NCBI GenBank assembly: GCA_036170135.1
Contig: JAVHOP010000090.1
Location: forward strand, 20,489 to 84,488
Length of the DNA stretch: 64,000 nucleotides
Direction of reading: 5' to 3'
Origin: CG1-02-35-72 sp036170135
GTDB lineage: Bacteria; Bacteroidota; Bacteroidia; Flavobacteriales; Flavobacteriaceae
Made by a program: the position numbers and the translations under genes. Every line of letters starts with the position of its first letter. The first letter of the stretch is position 1. The notes beneath the pieces were generated by a model. The model saw only the letters and a program-made list of their open reading frames with translations. It had not been told where the DNA came from and did not search any database. This document shows, in pieces, positions 52,239-61,661 of this stretch.

Positions 52239-53636
52239 TTATTTTAGACTTCCTACCATGTCTTCGGGTTTTACCCAAGCATCGAATTCTTCTGGAGTTA
52301 AAAATCCTAAGTTTACGGCTTCTTGTTTTAGGGTTGTTCCGTTTTTATGGGCTGTTTTGGCAATTTTGGCTGCTTTTTCATATCCGATTTTTGGATTTAA
52401 TGCCGTAACCAGCATCAGCGAATTGTTTAATAATTCCTTTATTCTAGGATAATTTGGTTCAATTCCAATTACACAATGTTCGGTAAACGATTGACAAGCA
52501 TCCCCAATCAGTTGCGCTGATTGCAAGAAATTAGCAGCCATGACGGGTTTAAAAACATTCAGTTCAAAATGACCAGTAGCACCACCAAATGTAATAGCTA
52601 CATCGTTGCCCATGACTTGAACGGCAACCATAGTCATAGCCTCAGATTGGGTTGGGTTCACTTTTCCGGGCATAATTGAAGAGCCAGGTTCGTTAGCAGG
52701 AATATTGAGTTCGCCAATTCCAGAACGCGGACCAGAAGCTAATAAGCGAATATCATTGGCGATTTTCATCATAGAAACAGCAATTTGCTTAAGGGCGCCG
52801 TGAGTTTCTACAATGGCATCGTGAGCGGCAAGTGCTTCATATTTATTTTCGGCAGTTCTAAAAGGCATTCCCGAAAAATTGGCAATATATTTAGCGACCA
52901 AAACATCGTAGCCTTTAGGTGTATTTATTCCGGTTCCAACTGCAGTTCCGCCAAGAGCAAGCTCAGACAAGTGGTCTAAAGTATTGTCTAAAGCTTTTAA
53001 ACCATGTGTCAATTGCGAAGCATAGCCAGAGAATTCCTGACCTAAAGTCAGCGGTGTAGCATCCATTAAATGCGTGCGTCCAATTTTTACCACATTAGCA
53101 AAATCTTTACTTTTTTGCAAAAGCGCATCGCGTAAAGCGGTTACACCCGGAATGGTAACTTCAACAACTTTTTTATAGGCGGCAATGTGCATACCTGTAG
53201 GAAAAGTGTCGTTTGACGATTGCGATTTATTGACATCATCATTGGGATGAATTATCTTTTTCTCATCGGTTAATTTGCCACCATTGTTTACGTGTGCTTT
53301 ATTGGCGACGACTTCGTTACAATTCATATTGCTTTGAGTGCCGGAGCCAGTTTGCCAGATAACCAATGGAAATTCATCAAATAATTGTCCATCTAAAATT
53401 TCATCGCAAACCGTTGCAATGGCATCTCTTTTTTCTGTAGATAGTACGCCTAAATCACAATTGGCAAAAGCAGCTGCTTTTTTAAGATAGGCAAAGCCTA
53501 AAATTATTTCTTTAGGCATAGATGCTGGTGTGCCTATTTTAAAATTGTTGCGTGAACGTTCGGTTTGTGCGCCCCAAAAGCGATTTTCTGGAACTTCAAC
53601 ATCACCAATAGTGTCGTGTTCTATTCTATATTTCAT
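52239..53636 (-). CDS. fumC: Fumarate hydratase, class II
   Basis: Reversible hydration of fumarate to L-malate in the TCA cycle. 465 residues. Typical motifs: WGAQTERSRNNFKIG, TGSGTQSNMNCNEV, IHPNDDVNKSQSSNDTFPT, GRTHLMDATPLTLGQEFSGY and the signature GSSIMPGKVNPTQ. Cytoplasmic, iron-independent class. Confidence 0.97.
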   Translation of the reverse strand: MKYRIEHDTIGDVEVPENRFWGAQTERSRNNFKIGTPASMPKEIILGFAYLKKAAAFANCDLGVLSTEKRDAIATVCDEILDGQLFDEFPLVIWQTGSGTQSNMNCNEVVANKAHVNNGGKLTDEKKIIHPNDDVNKSQSSNDTFPTGMHIAAYKKVVEVTIPGVTALRDALLQKSKDFANVVKIGRTHLMDATPLTLGQEFSGYASQLTHGLKALDNTLDHLSELALGGTAVGTGINTPKGYDVLVAKYIANFSGMPFRTAENKYEALAAHDAIVETHGALKQIAVSMMKIANDIRLLASGPRSGIGELNIPANEPGSSIMPGKVNPTQSEAMTMVAVQVMGNDVAITFGGATGHFELNVFKPVMAANFLQSAQLIGDACQSFTEHCVIGIEPNYPRIKELLNNSLMLVTALNPKIGYEKAAKIAKTAHKNGTTLKQEAVNLGFLTPEEFDAWVKPEDMVGSLK

Positions 53637-53707
53637 GATATGAAGAGTTTATAAATTACTCACAAAGTTACAAAATAGTGCCGATGCAATAATGAGATAT
53701 ATCAGTT

Positions 53708-56146
53708 TTATCCACCAAATTCATCACCCATATTTTCATCATTATTGGGTTTTTGTGGCTGATTTTTCTTAGTTTGATTAAAGCGATAGCTAAAAGCTAA
53801 ATTCACACTGCGCTGTCTCCACTGAAATTCGCTATTTGAAAGCGTAGTTGGTGTAAAATTAGTGCCAGAATGTTTACTTGAATTAAATAAATCGGAAACA
53901 TTTAAAGTAAAGGTTCCTTTTTGTTTCATCACATCTTTACTAAAAGCTAAATTGGCAGAGAACATGCCATTACTGGTGCTTTGTGCGGTTCTTGACGGAC
54001 CCATATAGAAGAAAGTAGTTTGAAAATCGATTTCTTTTGGCAGCGTTAATTTAGAACTGAATCGGGTAAACCAACTGGTATTATCAGCGTCATAATTACG
54101 GCCGTTATAATCGCCTCGGGTTTGTGATTTAAACAAGTTAAAACTTTGGTTGATTCGCCATTTTTTGGTTGGATTATAATTTAATCCCATTTCAAATCCG
54201 TAACGACTTTCGGTTGCCAAATTTATCGGCATTCTAAGAATTATCGGAATACCATCAGCAGTAAAATTGCCAGTCTCTTCGGTTATAAAGGTAAAATTAC
54301 CAGTTGAATGGTTGTAATAAATAGAACTACTAACGGTTAATTTGCTCATTCTATTCATATATCCCAATTCATACGCACTGGTATAAGTTGGGTTGATATC
54401 TGGATTTCCCGAAAATAAATTAGTAGCACTAGTTCGTGATGGAAACGGATTGATAAAACGAGAACGTGGACGGCCGATACGTCGGTTATATCCTAGTGTG
54501 AAATTTTCTTTATCACTTAATTCGTAGTTAAAATTTAAGGTAGGGAATAGCTTGGTATAGTTTTTATCAAAATTTTCGTGTGTTGTAACCAAATTAATTT
54601 TGATATCAGAAATTTCGGTTCTCAACCCCATTAAAAAAGATAGTTTATTAAATTTTGTTCCGTATTGAGAATAAATAGCGTGGATGTTTTCATTGTAATG
54701 TAAAACGTTACTAAAATTTGCATCGCTTACGCGGATTCCAGATGCATTTAAGGTATCAACTTCATAATCGGTGATATTTTTATCAAAAGTGCTTTTAAAG
54801 CCAAACTCAAACCTTCCATCTTTTCCTAAAGGCAAAACATAATCGCCTTGAAACAACAAATTGCGTTGAAAATTATCGGTCAACTCAAATTCACGAGCGG
54901 TAACAGCTGTATTTGGAAAGGTGTTGGTTTCGACAATAACCCCATCAGATAATTCTGTGCTATTTTCAAGTTTGGCATCTAGGGTTAATTTATGATCTGT
55001 TTTTTTAAAGTTTTTAGTATAATTTAATGAGTATTCGGTAGTATTTTCATCTTGTTTTACATCGTTATTTCTCAACGAACTCGCAGATAAAGTTCTATTT
55101 TCAAAAAATTTATTTGAAGTATTTGAGGTGTTTTCAGTATTTGATTCAGCACTGTATAAAAAAGAACCAACAATAGAACTACTTGGAGAAAGATAGTATT
55201 CTAATCCAATTAATGAATTGACATTATTGCGATTGCGCGCTGTTAATCGGTTTTCATCTAAAAAATGCTCACCTCCAAAGTTGGCAAAATTTTCTTGCCG
55301 AACCGATGATTTACCAGGAGATTCTCTGTGATCTATACTTGAATTTGTAAACAAATTAAACTTATTGGTTCTATAATTTAAGTTGGCATTGGTGCCAATG
55401 CGGTAGGGATTGCCTAAATTGAGTTGTGTAGAACCATTAAACCCTGTTATTTTGCTCCTTCTTAAAATAATATTTATAATCCCGCCAGTACCTTCGGCGT
55501 CATATCTTGCCGACGGACTTGTTACTACTTCAACTTTTTCGACCGCTTCAGCTGGTAATTGTTTTAGGGCATTAGTACCATTCATACCAACTAAACCCGA
55601 AGGTTTTCCATTAATTAAAATGGTGACGTTATCATTTCCGCGTAAGCTTACAGCTCCATCTTGATCTACTGTAACCGATGGGACATTTTCTAGAACATCA
55701 GTGGCAGTACCACCTTTTACGGTCATATCTTTGCCAACATTATAGATTTTTTTGTCGAGTTTAATTTCTACCGTGCTTTTTTCGGCAATAATTTCAACTT
55801 CGTTAAGGTTTTCTGTGTCTGGTTTCAGGCTGATAACGCCAAAATCGCGATTAGCAGTTATCTTTTGATTTTGTAAAACTAGTTTTGTAAAACCGATAAA
55901 TTCAAAACTTATTTCGTATAGTCCTGTAGTTACATCAAAAGAAAAAACACCATCGGCATTGGAAATGCCTCCCGAAAGTTTTTTTGTTTTTAAGTCTTTT
56001 AATACAACAGTTGCATATTCTAAAGCTTGTTGTGATTCTTTTTCAATAATTTTACCTTTTAAGGTAACATTTTGCAATGGAGAAGCCTGTTGGCTAAAGA
56101 TGTTTAAACTGCTAATAATTAATATTGTAATTATAAAATATTTCAT
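53708..56146 (-). CDS. Outer-membrane beta-barrel receptor (TonB-dependent-receptor-like)
   Basis: 812 residues. Signal peptide, CarboxypepD_reg-like domain (VTLKGKIIEKESQQALEYAT...), plug with VTVDQDGAVSLRGNDNVTILING and EVVTSPSARYDAEGTGGIINIIL, then a long barrel of the OMP_b-brl_3 type ending with an Asn/Gln/Pro-rich tail (NQTKKNQPQKPNNDEN). This subgroup is common in flavobacteria and usually stands alone. Cargo unknown. The unusual hydrophilic end after the last strand may be periplasmic or surface exposed. Confidence 0.88.
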   Translation of the reverse strand: MKYFIITILIISSLNIFSQQASPLQNVTLKGKIIEKESQQALEYATVVLKDLKTKKLSGGISNADGVFSFDVTTGLYEISFEFIGFTKLVLQNQKITANRDFGVISLKPDTENLNEVEIIAEKSTVEIKLDKKIYNVGKDMTVKGGTATDVLENVPSVTVDQDGAVSLRGNDNVTILINGKPSGLVGMNGTNALKQLPAEAVEKVEVVTSPSARYDAEGTGGIINIILRRSKITGFNGSTQLNLGNPYRIGTNANLNYRTNKFNLFTNSSIDHRESPGKSSVRQENFANFGGEHFLDENRLTARNRNNVNSLIGLEYYLSPSSSIVGSFLYSAESNTENTSNTSNKFFENRTLSASSLRNNDVKQDENTTEYSLNYTKNFKKTDHKLTLDAKLENSTELSDGVIVETNTFPNTAVTAREFELTDNFQRNLLFQGDYVLPLGKDGRFEFGFKSTFDKNITDYEVDTLNASGIRVSDANFSNVLHYNENIHAIYSQYGTKFNKLSFLMGLRTEISDIKINLVTTHENFDKNYTKLFPTLNFNYELSDKENFTLGYNRRIGRPRSRFINPFPSRTSATNLFSGNPDINPTYTSAYELGYMNRMSKLTVSSSIYYNHSTGNFTFITEETGNFTADGIPIILRMPINLATESRYGFEMGLNYNPTKKWRINQSFNLFKSQTRGDYNGRNYDADNTSWFTRFSSKLTLPKEIDFQTTFFYMGPSRTAQSTSNGMFSANLAFSKDVMKQKGTFTLNVSDLFNSSKHSGTNFTPTTLSNSEFQWRQRSVNLAFSYRFNQTKKNQPQKPNNDENMGDEFGG

Positions 56147-56349
56147 TTTTTTCGATTTGGTTTAATGTCAATTTAGACAGCGCAAATGTAATAAGGTTTA
56201 GGAGTCTTAAAGTTAAAGCTATGTTAAAACAAAATGAAAAAATACCATTGAAAGGCATCAGATTTCTATCATAATTTATGTTTTAAAATTTTGTGTAATA
56301 GAAAATTATAAATTACTTTTGTGCAAAATTATACTCAAAACGAATCTAA

Positions 56350-56508
56350 ATGGAAATTCAACAATTTTTAGGACTTTTAATCTTCCTTTTTATTTTTACT
56401 GCAGGCTTTTGGTTGATGTTATTTTTACTGACCTATGTTGTGCCATACTGGTTAACAGGCAGCTTGATAGAACGTTGGAAAGAAAGCAGGAAATCTAAAA
56501 AAAATTAA
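56350..56508 (+). CDS. Small single-span membrane protein (52 residues)
   Basis: MEIQQFLGLLIFLFIFTAGF begins a strongly hydrophobic stretch of ~35 residues, ending in a basic tail (ERWKESRKSKKN). The reading frame runs from 56350 to the TAA at 56506, with AAT-rich sequence before the ATG and a perfect terminator 23 bases after the stop. Its isolation between terminated units and clean N-in/basic C-tail design suggest a real small gene. Family not recognised. Confidence 0.55.
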   Translation: MEIQQFLGLLIFLFIFTAGFWLMLFLLTYVVPYWLTGSLIERWKESRKSKKN

Positions 56509-56531
56509 AAACATTTTAAACAGAATAACCC

Positions 56532-56571
56532 AAAAAAAGAAGGCTGATTTATAAATCAGCCTTCTTTTTTT
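56532..56571. terminator. Bidirectional terminator between the small membrane gene and the ArsC-like gene
   Basis: Near 40-base inverted repeat: a run of A, GAAGGCTGATTTA, TAAATCAGCCTTC and a run of T. The stem exceeds 12 bp with tracts on both sides. Confidence 0.9.
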
Positions 56572-56591
56572 GAAGAATATCAAAAGATGCT

Positions 56592-56933
56592 CTATAAAAT
56601 GGTTTTGATAATCTCGGGAGGTCTTCCAATGACAGCTTTGCCATTATTGATTACAATTGGGCGCTCTATAAGTTTAGGAAATTCAATCATAGCCTGCAAA
56701 ACAGCATCTTCAGTCAATTCTTTTCCCTTAAAATGATCTTTCCAAATAGCCTCGTTTTTACGAATTAAATCAATGGGATGAATACCCAAAAGTTTCACAA
56801 TTTTGCTGAGTTCTAATTTTGAAAACGGATTTTTAAAGTAATCTACAATTTCAAAATCGACTTTTAATTCGGTTAAAATTTGAAGGCCTTCACGACTCTT
56901 GCCGCAACGCGGATTGTGGTATATTCTTATCAT
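56592..56933 (-). CDS. ArsC-family (glutaredoxin-dependent arsenate reductase-like) protein
   Basis: 113 residues with the ArsC/Spx thioredoxin-like fold: the single catalytic Cys is in YHNPRCGKSREGL, and the arginine-bearing loop is LIERPIVINNGKAVIGRPPE. The NPRCxKSR context fits ArsC rather than Spx, which has CxxC or CxxS. No arsenic-efflux or ArsR gene is nearby, so an arsenic role is not supported by context. Confidence 0.85.
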   Translation of the reverse strand: MIRIYHNPRCGKSREGLQILTELKVDFEIVDYFKNPFSKLELSKIVKLLGIHPIDLIRKNEAIWKDHFKGKELTEDAVLQAMIEFPKLIERPIVINNGKAVIGRPPEIIKTIL

Positions 56934-57008
56934 ATCTTCATATATTTTGTATGGCCAAAGTTATAAAATACAACTTACTTTTAAGTGCGATAAATAGTAT
57001 ATTTGTCT

Positions 57009-57773
57009 ATGATTTTTACCGATACGCATACGCATTTATATAGTTCAGATTTTGATACCGACCGCGCGCTTGTTATTCAGCGGGCAATTGATGCCGGTAT
57101 CAGCCGATTTTTTATTCCTGCCATTGATAACAGTCATCATAATTATATGTTTGCGCTAGAAAAGGGCTATCAAAATATGTTCTTAATGATGGGTTTACAT
57201 CCAACTTCTGTCAAAGAAAATTATCAAGAAGAACTCGCTATCGTAAAGAATTATTTATCACAAAGGGCTTTTTATGCCGTTGGTGAAATTGGTATTGATT
57301 TGTTTTGGGATAAGACCTTTTTAAAAGCGCAGCAGGAAGCTTTTAAAACCCAAATTTGCTGGGCAAAGCAGTATCAATTGCCTATTGCCATTCATTGTAG
57401 AGAGGCCTTTGATGAGGTATTCGAAATTCTTGAAGATGAAAAATCAGCCAATTTAAGAGGAATATTTCACTGTTTTACGGGTACTTTTGCTCAAGCCGAA
57501 AAAGCAATTTCTTACAATATGAAATTGGGAATTGGGGGTGTTGTAACATTCAAAAACGGAAAAATTGACCAGTTTATAAACCAAATTCCACTTAGCAAAA
57601 TTGTATTAGAAACCGATGCGCCTTATTTAGCGCCAGCGCCATTTCGCGGTAAACGGAATGAAAGCAGTTTTCTAACTTTAGTGGCTCAAAAATTAGCCGA
57701 TATTTATCAAGTTTCTGTCGAAGAAATTGCCAAAATTACGACACAAAATTCAAGAGATGTTTTTAGAATCTGA
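57009..57773 (+). CDS. TatD-family metal-dependent hydrolase/DNase
   Basis: 254 residues, TIM-barrel TatD: metal ligands in FTDTHTHLYS, GEIGIDLFWD, IHCREAFDEV, FHCFTG and LETDAPYLAP. Acts as a 3'-5' exonuclease on DNA in the family, cytoplasmic. The ATG at 57009 is preferred over an upstream in-frame TTG at 57003. Its end overlaps the next gene by 17 bases. Confidence 0.93.
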   Translation: MIFTDTHTHLYSSDFDTDRALVIQRAIDAGISRFFIPAIDNSHHNYMFALEKGYQNMFLMMGLHPTSVKENYQEELAIVKNYLSQRAFYAVGEIGIDLFWDKTFLKAQQEAFKTQICWAKQYQLPIAIHCREAFDEVFEILEDEKSANLRGIFHCFTGTFAQAEKAISYNMKLGIGGVVTFKNGKIDQFINQIPLSKIVLETDAPYLAPAPFRGKRNESSFLTLVAQKLADIYQVSVEEIAKITTQNSRDVFRI

Positions 57774-58248
57774 TAATATTGCCTATTGCAAAACGCCGAT
57801 TGGAATAGCTAAATTGGAGGGCGATGTCATGGGATTGCAGTCGGTTATCATCAGTGATGCCATTTTTGAAGCAATGCCTAAAGAGGTTCCGTTTTTTTTA
57901 AAAGATGCCGTAAAGCAATTACAAGATTATTTTTATAAGGGGCTAACCGAATTTCATTTAAAATTGAATCCAAAAGGCACCGATTTTCAACTAAAAGTTT
58001 GGCAGTTGTTGCGAAAAATTCCTTATGGTAAAACTTTAACTTATATTGAATTAGCTCATCGTTATGGTGATGCAAAAGCCATTAGAGCCATCGCTCATGC
58101 CAATGCAAAGAATCCGCTATGGATTATTGTACCTTGCCATCGGGTAATTGGTAAAAACGGCGATTTAACAGGTTATGCCGGTGGTATTTGGCGTAAAAAG
58201 TATTTATTAGAATTAGAAAATAACAGCTTTCAACCCCAATTGTTTTAA
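57757..58248 (+). CDS. ogt: Methylated-DNA-[protein]-cysteine S-methyltransferase
   Basis: Suicide repair enzyme that removes alkyl groups from O6-alkylguanine. About 163 residues. An N-terminal ribonuclease-like domain (IAYCKTPIGIAKLEGD) is followed by the active-site domain with GTDFQLKVWQLLRKIPYGKT and the acceptor cysteine in IIVPCHRVIGKNG. The ATG at 57757 inside the end of tatD gives a normal N-terminus. Overlap with tatD indicates co-transcription. Confidence 0.93.
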   Translation: MFLESDNIAYCKTPIGIAKLEGDVMGLQSVIISDAIFEAMPKEVPFFLKDAVKQLQDYFYKGLTEFHLKLNPKGTDFQLKVWQLLRKIPYGKTLTYIELAHRYGDAKAIRAIAHANAKNPLWIIVPCHRVIGKNGDLTGYAGGIWRKKYLLELENNSFQPQLF

Positions 58249-58280
58249 ACTATTTCGAATTTATTTCCGTTATAACTTAA

Positions 58281-61200
58281 ATGAAATATTTTGCGTTCTT
58301 AATCTGTATTTTGTCAAGTTGTTTTAGCTACGGACAGCGCGATGGAACACTTTCTAAATTACAGGAAATTAGACTTGTAAAAGACACTGTTTCCCTTGAA
58401 CAGATAAGTATAAGTCCGTTCCACTTTAAAATTTTAGATGTCGATAAAAAGCTGATTCCAAAAGGCGAATATCAAATGGATTTTGCTAAGGCAGAATTGA
58501 TTATCAACTCAAAAAAATATGGCTCTATTTATGTCTTTTACGATTTATTACCCGATTTTCTAACTAAATCTTATCAAAAATTTGACACCAAATTAATTGT
58601 TCCAGATGATTCAGATTTAACCAAAGCTTATCGCTTAACGCAACCTAATCAAAACAGCAATTTTAAACCTTTTGAAGGATTAAATTCGAGTGGAAGCCTA
58701 TCGCGTTCAATCAATATTGGTACTAATCAAAACACGGGCTTAAACTCAAATTTTGACTTACAATTATCAGGCAAACTATCAAAAGATTTGAGTTTGCGCG
58801 CCTCAATTTCAGATAATAATGTTGCCATGCAAGAGGGAGGATTTAGCCAGCGCTTAAATGAATTTGACAATGTTTTTATTGAACTATTTACCGATTCTTG
58901 GCGCATAAAAGCGGGTGATGTCGATTTGAATAATGATGATACAAACTTCTTAAGATTTAATAAAAAAGTTTCTGGATTGGCTTTAAATGCTACAATTGGA
59001 GATGGCAAAAGCAAGATAAAAACTTCGGGAGCAGTAGTAAAAGGACAATTTGCACAATTTGTATTTAAGGGTATAGAAGGCAACCAAGGTCCGTATAGAA
59101 TTACCGGACCAACTGGGCAGCCTTTTATATTAATTATTGCCGGAAGTGAAACTGTTTTTGTAAATGGTATTCCTTTAAAACGAGGCGAAAATAAGGATTA
59201 TGTTATTGATTATGGTGCAGCGCAACTCACCTTTACTACAACTTATCCCATTACCGCTGATATGCGTATTGTAGTTGAATATCAATTTACTGACAAAAAT
59301 TTTACGCGCTTTATATCATATAATGCCTATAATTATAAAGCCGATAAATTTGAAATTGGTTCTTATTTATATCATGAAAATGACGCTAAAAATCAGCCAC
59401 TTCAACTCAATATTACACCAGAGCAACAGGCAATTTTATCGCAAAGTGGCGATTCGCAAATCAATATGGTGGTTCCAAGTGCGGTGCCTGCAGTTTATGA
59501 TGTTAATAAAGTTTTATATAAAAAAATCAATTTAAACGGACACGAAATTTTTCAAGTTTCAAATAATCCACTAGATGATTTATTTGAGGTGCAATTTACT
59601 TTTGTAGGAAATAATCTTGGTGATTATAACTTGACTAAAAGTACCATCAACGGACGGGTTTTTGAATATGTAGCACCTTTAAATTCGGTTAAGCAAGGAA
59701 ACTATAATCCTGTAACCCCATTAATTGCTCCAGAAAAATTACAAGTGGCAGTTGTTAATTCGAGTTTTAACCCGAAAGCTAAAACTAAAATTACTTCAGA
59801 AATAGCCTTGAGTAATTACGATAAAAATTTATTTTCGAATTTGCAAGATGATGATAATAAAGGGCTTGCTACAAAAATTAAGTATGACCAAATTTGGATT
59901 GATAGCCAATGGCAACTCAGCACAAAAATTAATTTTGAATACAACTCTGAGCATTTTAAATCGGTTGAACGCTTTAAAAATGTAGAATTTGTCAGAGATT
60001 GGAATTTGACTTCCCCAATTGGACTTCAAAATTTAATTGATATCGGGGCTTCTTTAAAAAGGGAAAATTCATACCTAAATTACCAATTTCAACAGCTAAA
60101 ATTTGGCAATCAGTTTCTAGGAAGTAAGCATCGTATTGAAAGTCATTTAAATTATAAAAATTTTGAAACGGCTTTTGAAACAAGTTATTTGTCAAGTGAA
60201 TCTTTAGTCCTTAAAGGACATTTTTTTAGATGGTATTCAAATAGTATTCAGCAATTTAATAAGATATGGTTAGGGCTAAAAGTAATTGCAGAGTCAAATA
60301 ATCAGATGCTTTTAATCACTAAAAATACATCGCCAGTGAGCCATCAATTTAGGGATGTCAATTTGAATTTAGGAATAGGTGACACATCAAAAATTTTTGT
60401 AAAACTAGGAATGACTTATCGGATAACCGACAGTTTACAAAATGGGAAATTGCAGAAAGTAAACTCGTCGCGTACTTATCTTCTCGACTCGCGTCTCATC
60501 CAAAACAAAAACGCTAATTTGAGTATTTATACTAATTACAGAACGGTAAATAATAGATTTTTTGCAGATGATGTGTCACTAAATACGCGCGTGGTTTATG
60601 CTCAAAAATTTTTTAATGATGGCGTGCGGTTAAATATGGTTTATGAAACAGCTACTGGAAGTTTAGCACAACAAGAATTTACCTATATTCAGGTGGATGA
60701 TGGGCAAGGATTTTATACCTGGAAAGACTATAATAACAATGGCATTCAAGAGCTTAATGAGTTTGAGGTTTCTGTATTTAAAGATCAAGGCAATTATATA
60801 CGTTTGTTTTTACCCGATGTAAATTTTTTAAAAACAAACCTGAGTAAATTTAGCCAATCGCTTGTCTTAAATCCGAGTTCTTGGCAAAAAGGCACTAAGA
60901 ATTGGTTGTCGCATTTGGCGAATCAATCTTTTGTTTTAATTGAAAATAACAAGCTTAAAACCAGTAATTCCTTTGATCTTAATCCGTTTAATATTAATAG
61001 TGATGCGGTTATCGGGTTGCAATTTAGCTTGCGAAATAGTCTTTATTTTAATCGTGGTTTGCAACATTATTCTACAACTTATACGTTTACAAAGGCTAAA
61101 AATAGCACCAATTTAATAACCGGAAGTCAGCAGAATTATAATGAAATTCACAATTTATTACTAGTTCATAAACTCGGTCAAAATTGGGTTTTAGACTTTC

Positions 61201-61661
61201 AAGCGGAATTGGGCAAAAACAACAATACAGCAGTGAGTTTTGTCAATCGGAATTATCAGTTAAATGAAGCCAAGGTCATTCCTAAATTAAAATATCTTTA
61301 CAATAAAAATACCAGTTTTGAGCTGAACTACACTTTTGATGATTTAAAAAATAAGTTATTTGGTTCCGAAAGCCTTATTTCACATAATATTGGTATGCAA
61401 TTTCAATACAACAGTAAGCAAAAGCTTTCGGTACAAAGCGCCTTTAATGTGTTGAATAACAATTTTAAAGGCAACAGCAATAGTCCGGTTGCCTATCAAA
61501 TGCTCAAAGGTTTACAACCTGGAACCAATTTAACTTGGAATACCATTCTGCAAAAACAATTGTCAAATTCCCTTGATTTTAACTTGAGTTATTTCGGACG
61601 AAAGAGTGAAAATTCTAAAGCCATTCATACTGGAAGCGTGCAACTCAAGATTAATTTTTAA
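58281..61661 (+). CDS. Large exported, probably outer-membrane beta-rich protein of unknown function
   Basis: 1126 residues beginning with a signal sequence (MKYFAFLICILSSCFSYGQ). A lipobox-like LSSC inside it leaves type I versus lipoprotein cleavage open. No catalytic motif is seen. The middle has a segment often found in Bacteroidetes surface proteins (FVNGIPLKRGENKDYVIDY followed by MRIVVEYQFTDKNF). The rest is alternating beta pattern, and the end VQLKINF fits an outer-membrane barrel strand. It follows ogt closely. Function not recognised. Confidence 0.7.
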   Translation: MKYFAFLICILSSCFSYGQRDGTLSKLQEIRLVKDTVSLEQISISPFHFKILDVDKKLIPKGEYQMDFAKAELIINSKKYGSIYVFYDLLPDFLTKSYQKFDTKLIVPDDSDLTKAYRLTQPNQNSNFKPFEGLNSSGSLSRSINIGTNQNTGLNSNFDLQLSGKLSKDLSLRASISDNNVAMQEGGFSQRLNEFDNVFIELFTDSWRIKAGDVDLNNDDTNFLRFNKKVSGLALNATIGDGKSKIKTSGAVVKGQFAQFVFKGIEGNQGPYRITGPTGQPFILIIAGSETVFVNGIPLKRGENKDYVIDYGAAQLTFTTTYPITADMRIVVEYQFTDKNFTRFISYNAYNYKADKFEIGSYLYHENDAKNQPLQLNITPEQQAILSQSGDSQINMVVPSAVPAVYDVNKVLYKKINLNGHEIFQVSNNPLDDLFEVQFTFVGNNLGDYNLTKSTINGRVFEYVAPLNSVKQGNYNPVTPLIAPEKLQVAVVNSSFNPKAKTKITSEIALSNYDKNLFSNLQDDDNKGLATKIKYDQIWIDSQWQLSTKINFEYNSEHFKSVERFKNVEFVRDWNLTSPIGLQNLIDIGASLKRENSYLNYQFQQLKFGNQFLGSKHRIESHLNYKNFETAFETSYLSSESLVLKGHFFRWYSNSIQQFNKIWLGLKVIAESNNQMLLITKNTSPVSHQFRDVNLNLGIGDTSKIFVKLGMTYRITDSLQNGKLQKVNSSRTYLLDSRLIQNKNANLSIYTNYRTVNNRFFADDVSLNTRVVYAQKFFNDGVRLNMVYETATGSLAQQEFTYIQVDDGQGFYTWKDYNNNGIQELNEFEVSVFKDQGNYIRLFLPDVNFLKTNLSKFSQSLVLNPSSWQKGTKNWLSHLANQSFVLIENNKLKTSNSFDLNPFNINSDAVIGLQFSLRNSLYFNRGLQHYSTTYTFTKAKNSTNLITGSQQNYNEIHNLLLVHKLGQNWVLDFQAELGKNNNTAVSFVNRNYQLNEAKVIPKLKYLYNKNTSFELNYTFDDLKNKLFGSESLISHNIGMQFQYNSKQKLSVQSAFNVLNNNFKGNSNSPVAYQMLKGLQPGTNLTWNTILQKQLSNSLDFNLSYFGRKSENSKAIHTGSVQLKINF

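Noticed and set aside
56998..57005. TATATTTG directly before tatD
   Set aside because: A perfect -7 box, but transcription would start downstream of the tatD ATG at 57009, so it cannot serve this start; probably chance.
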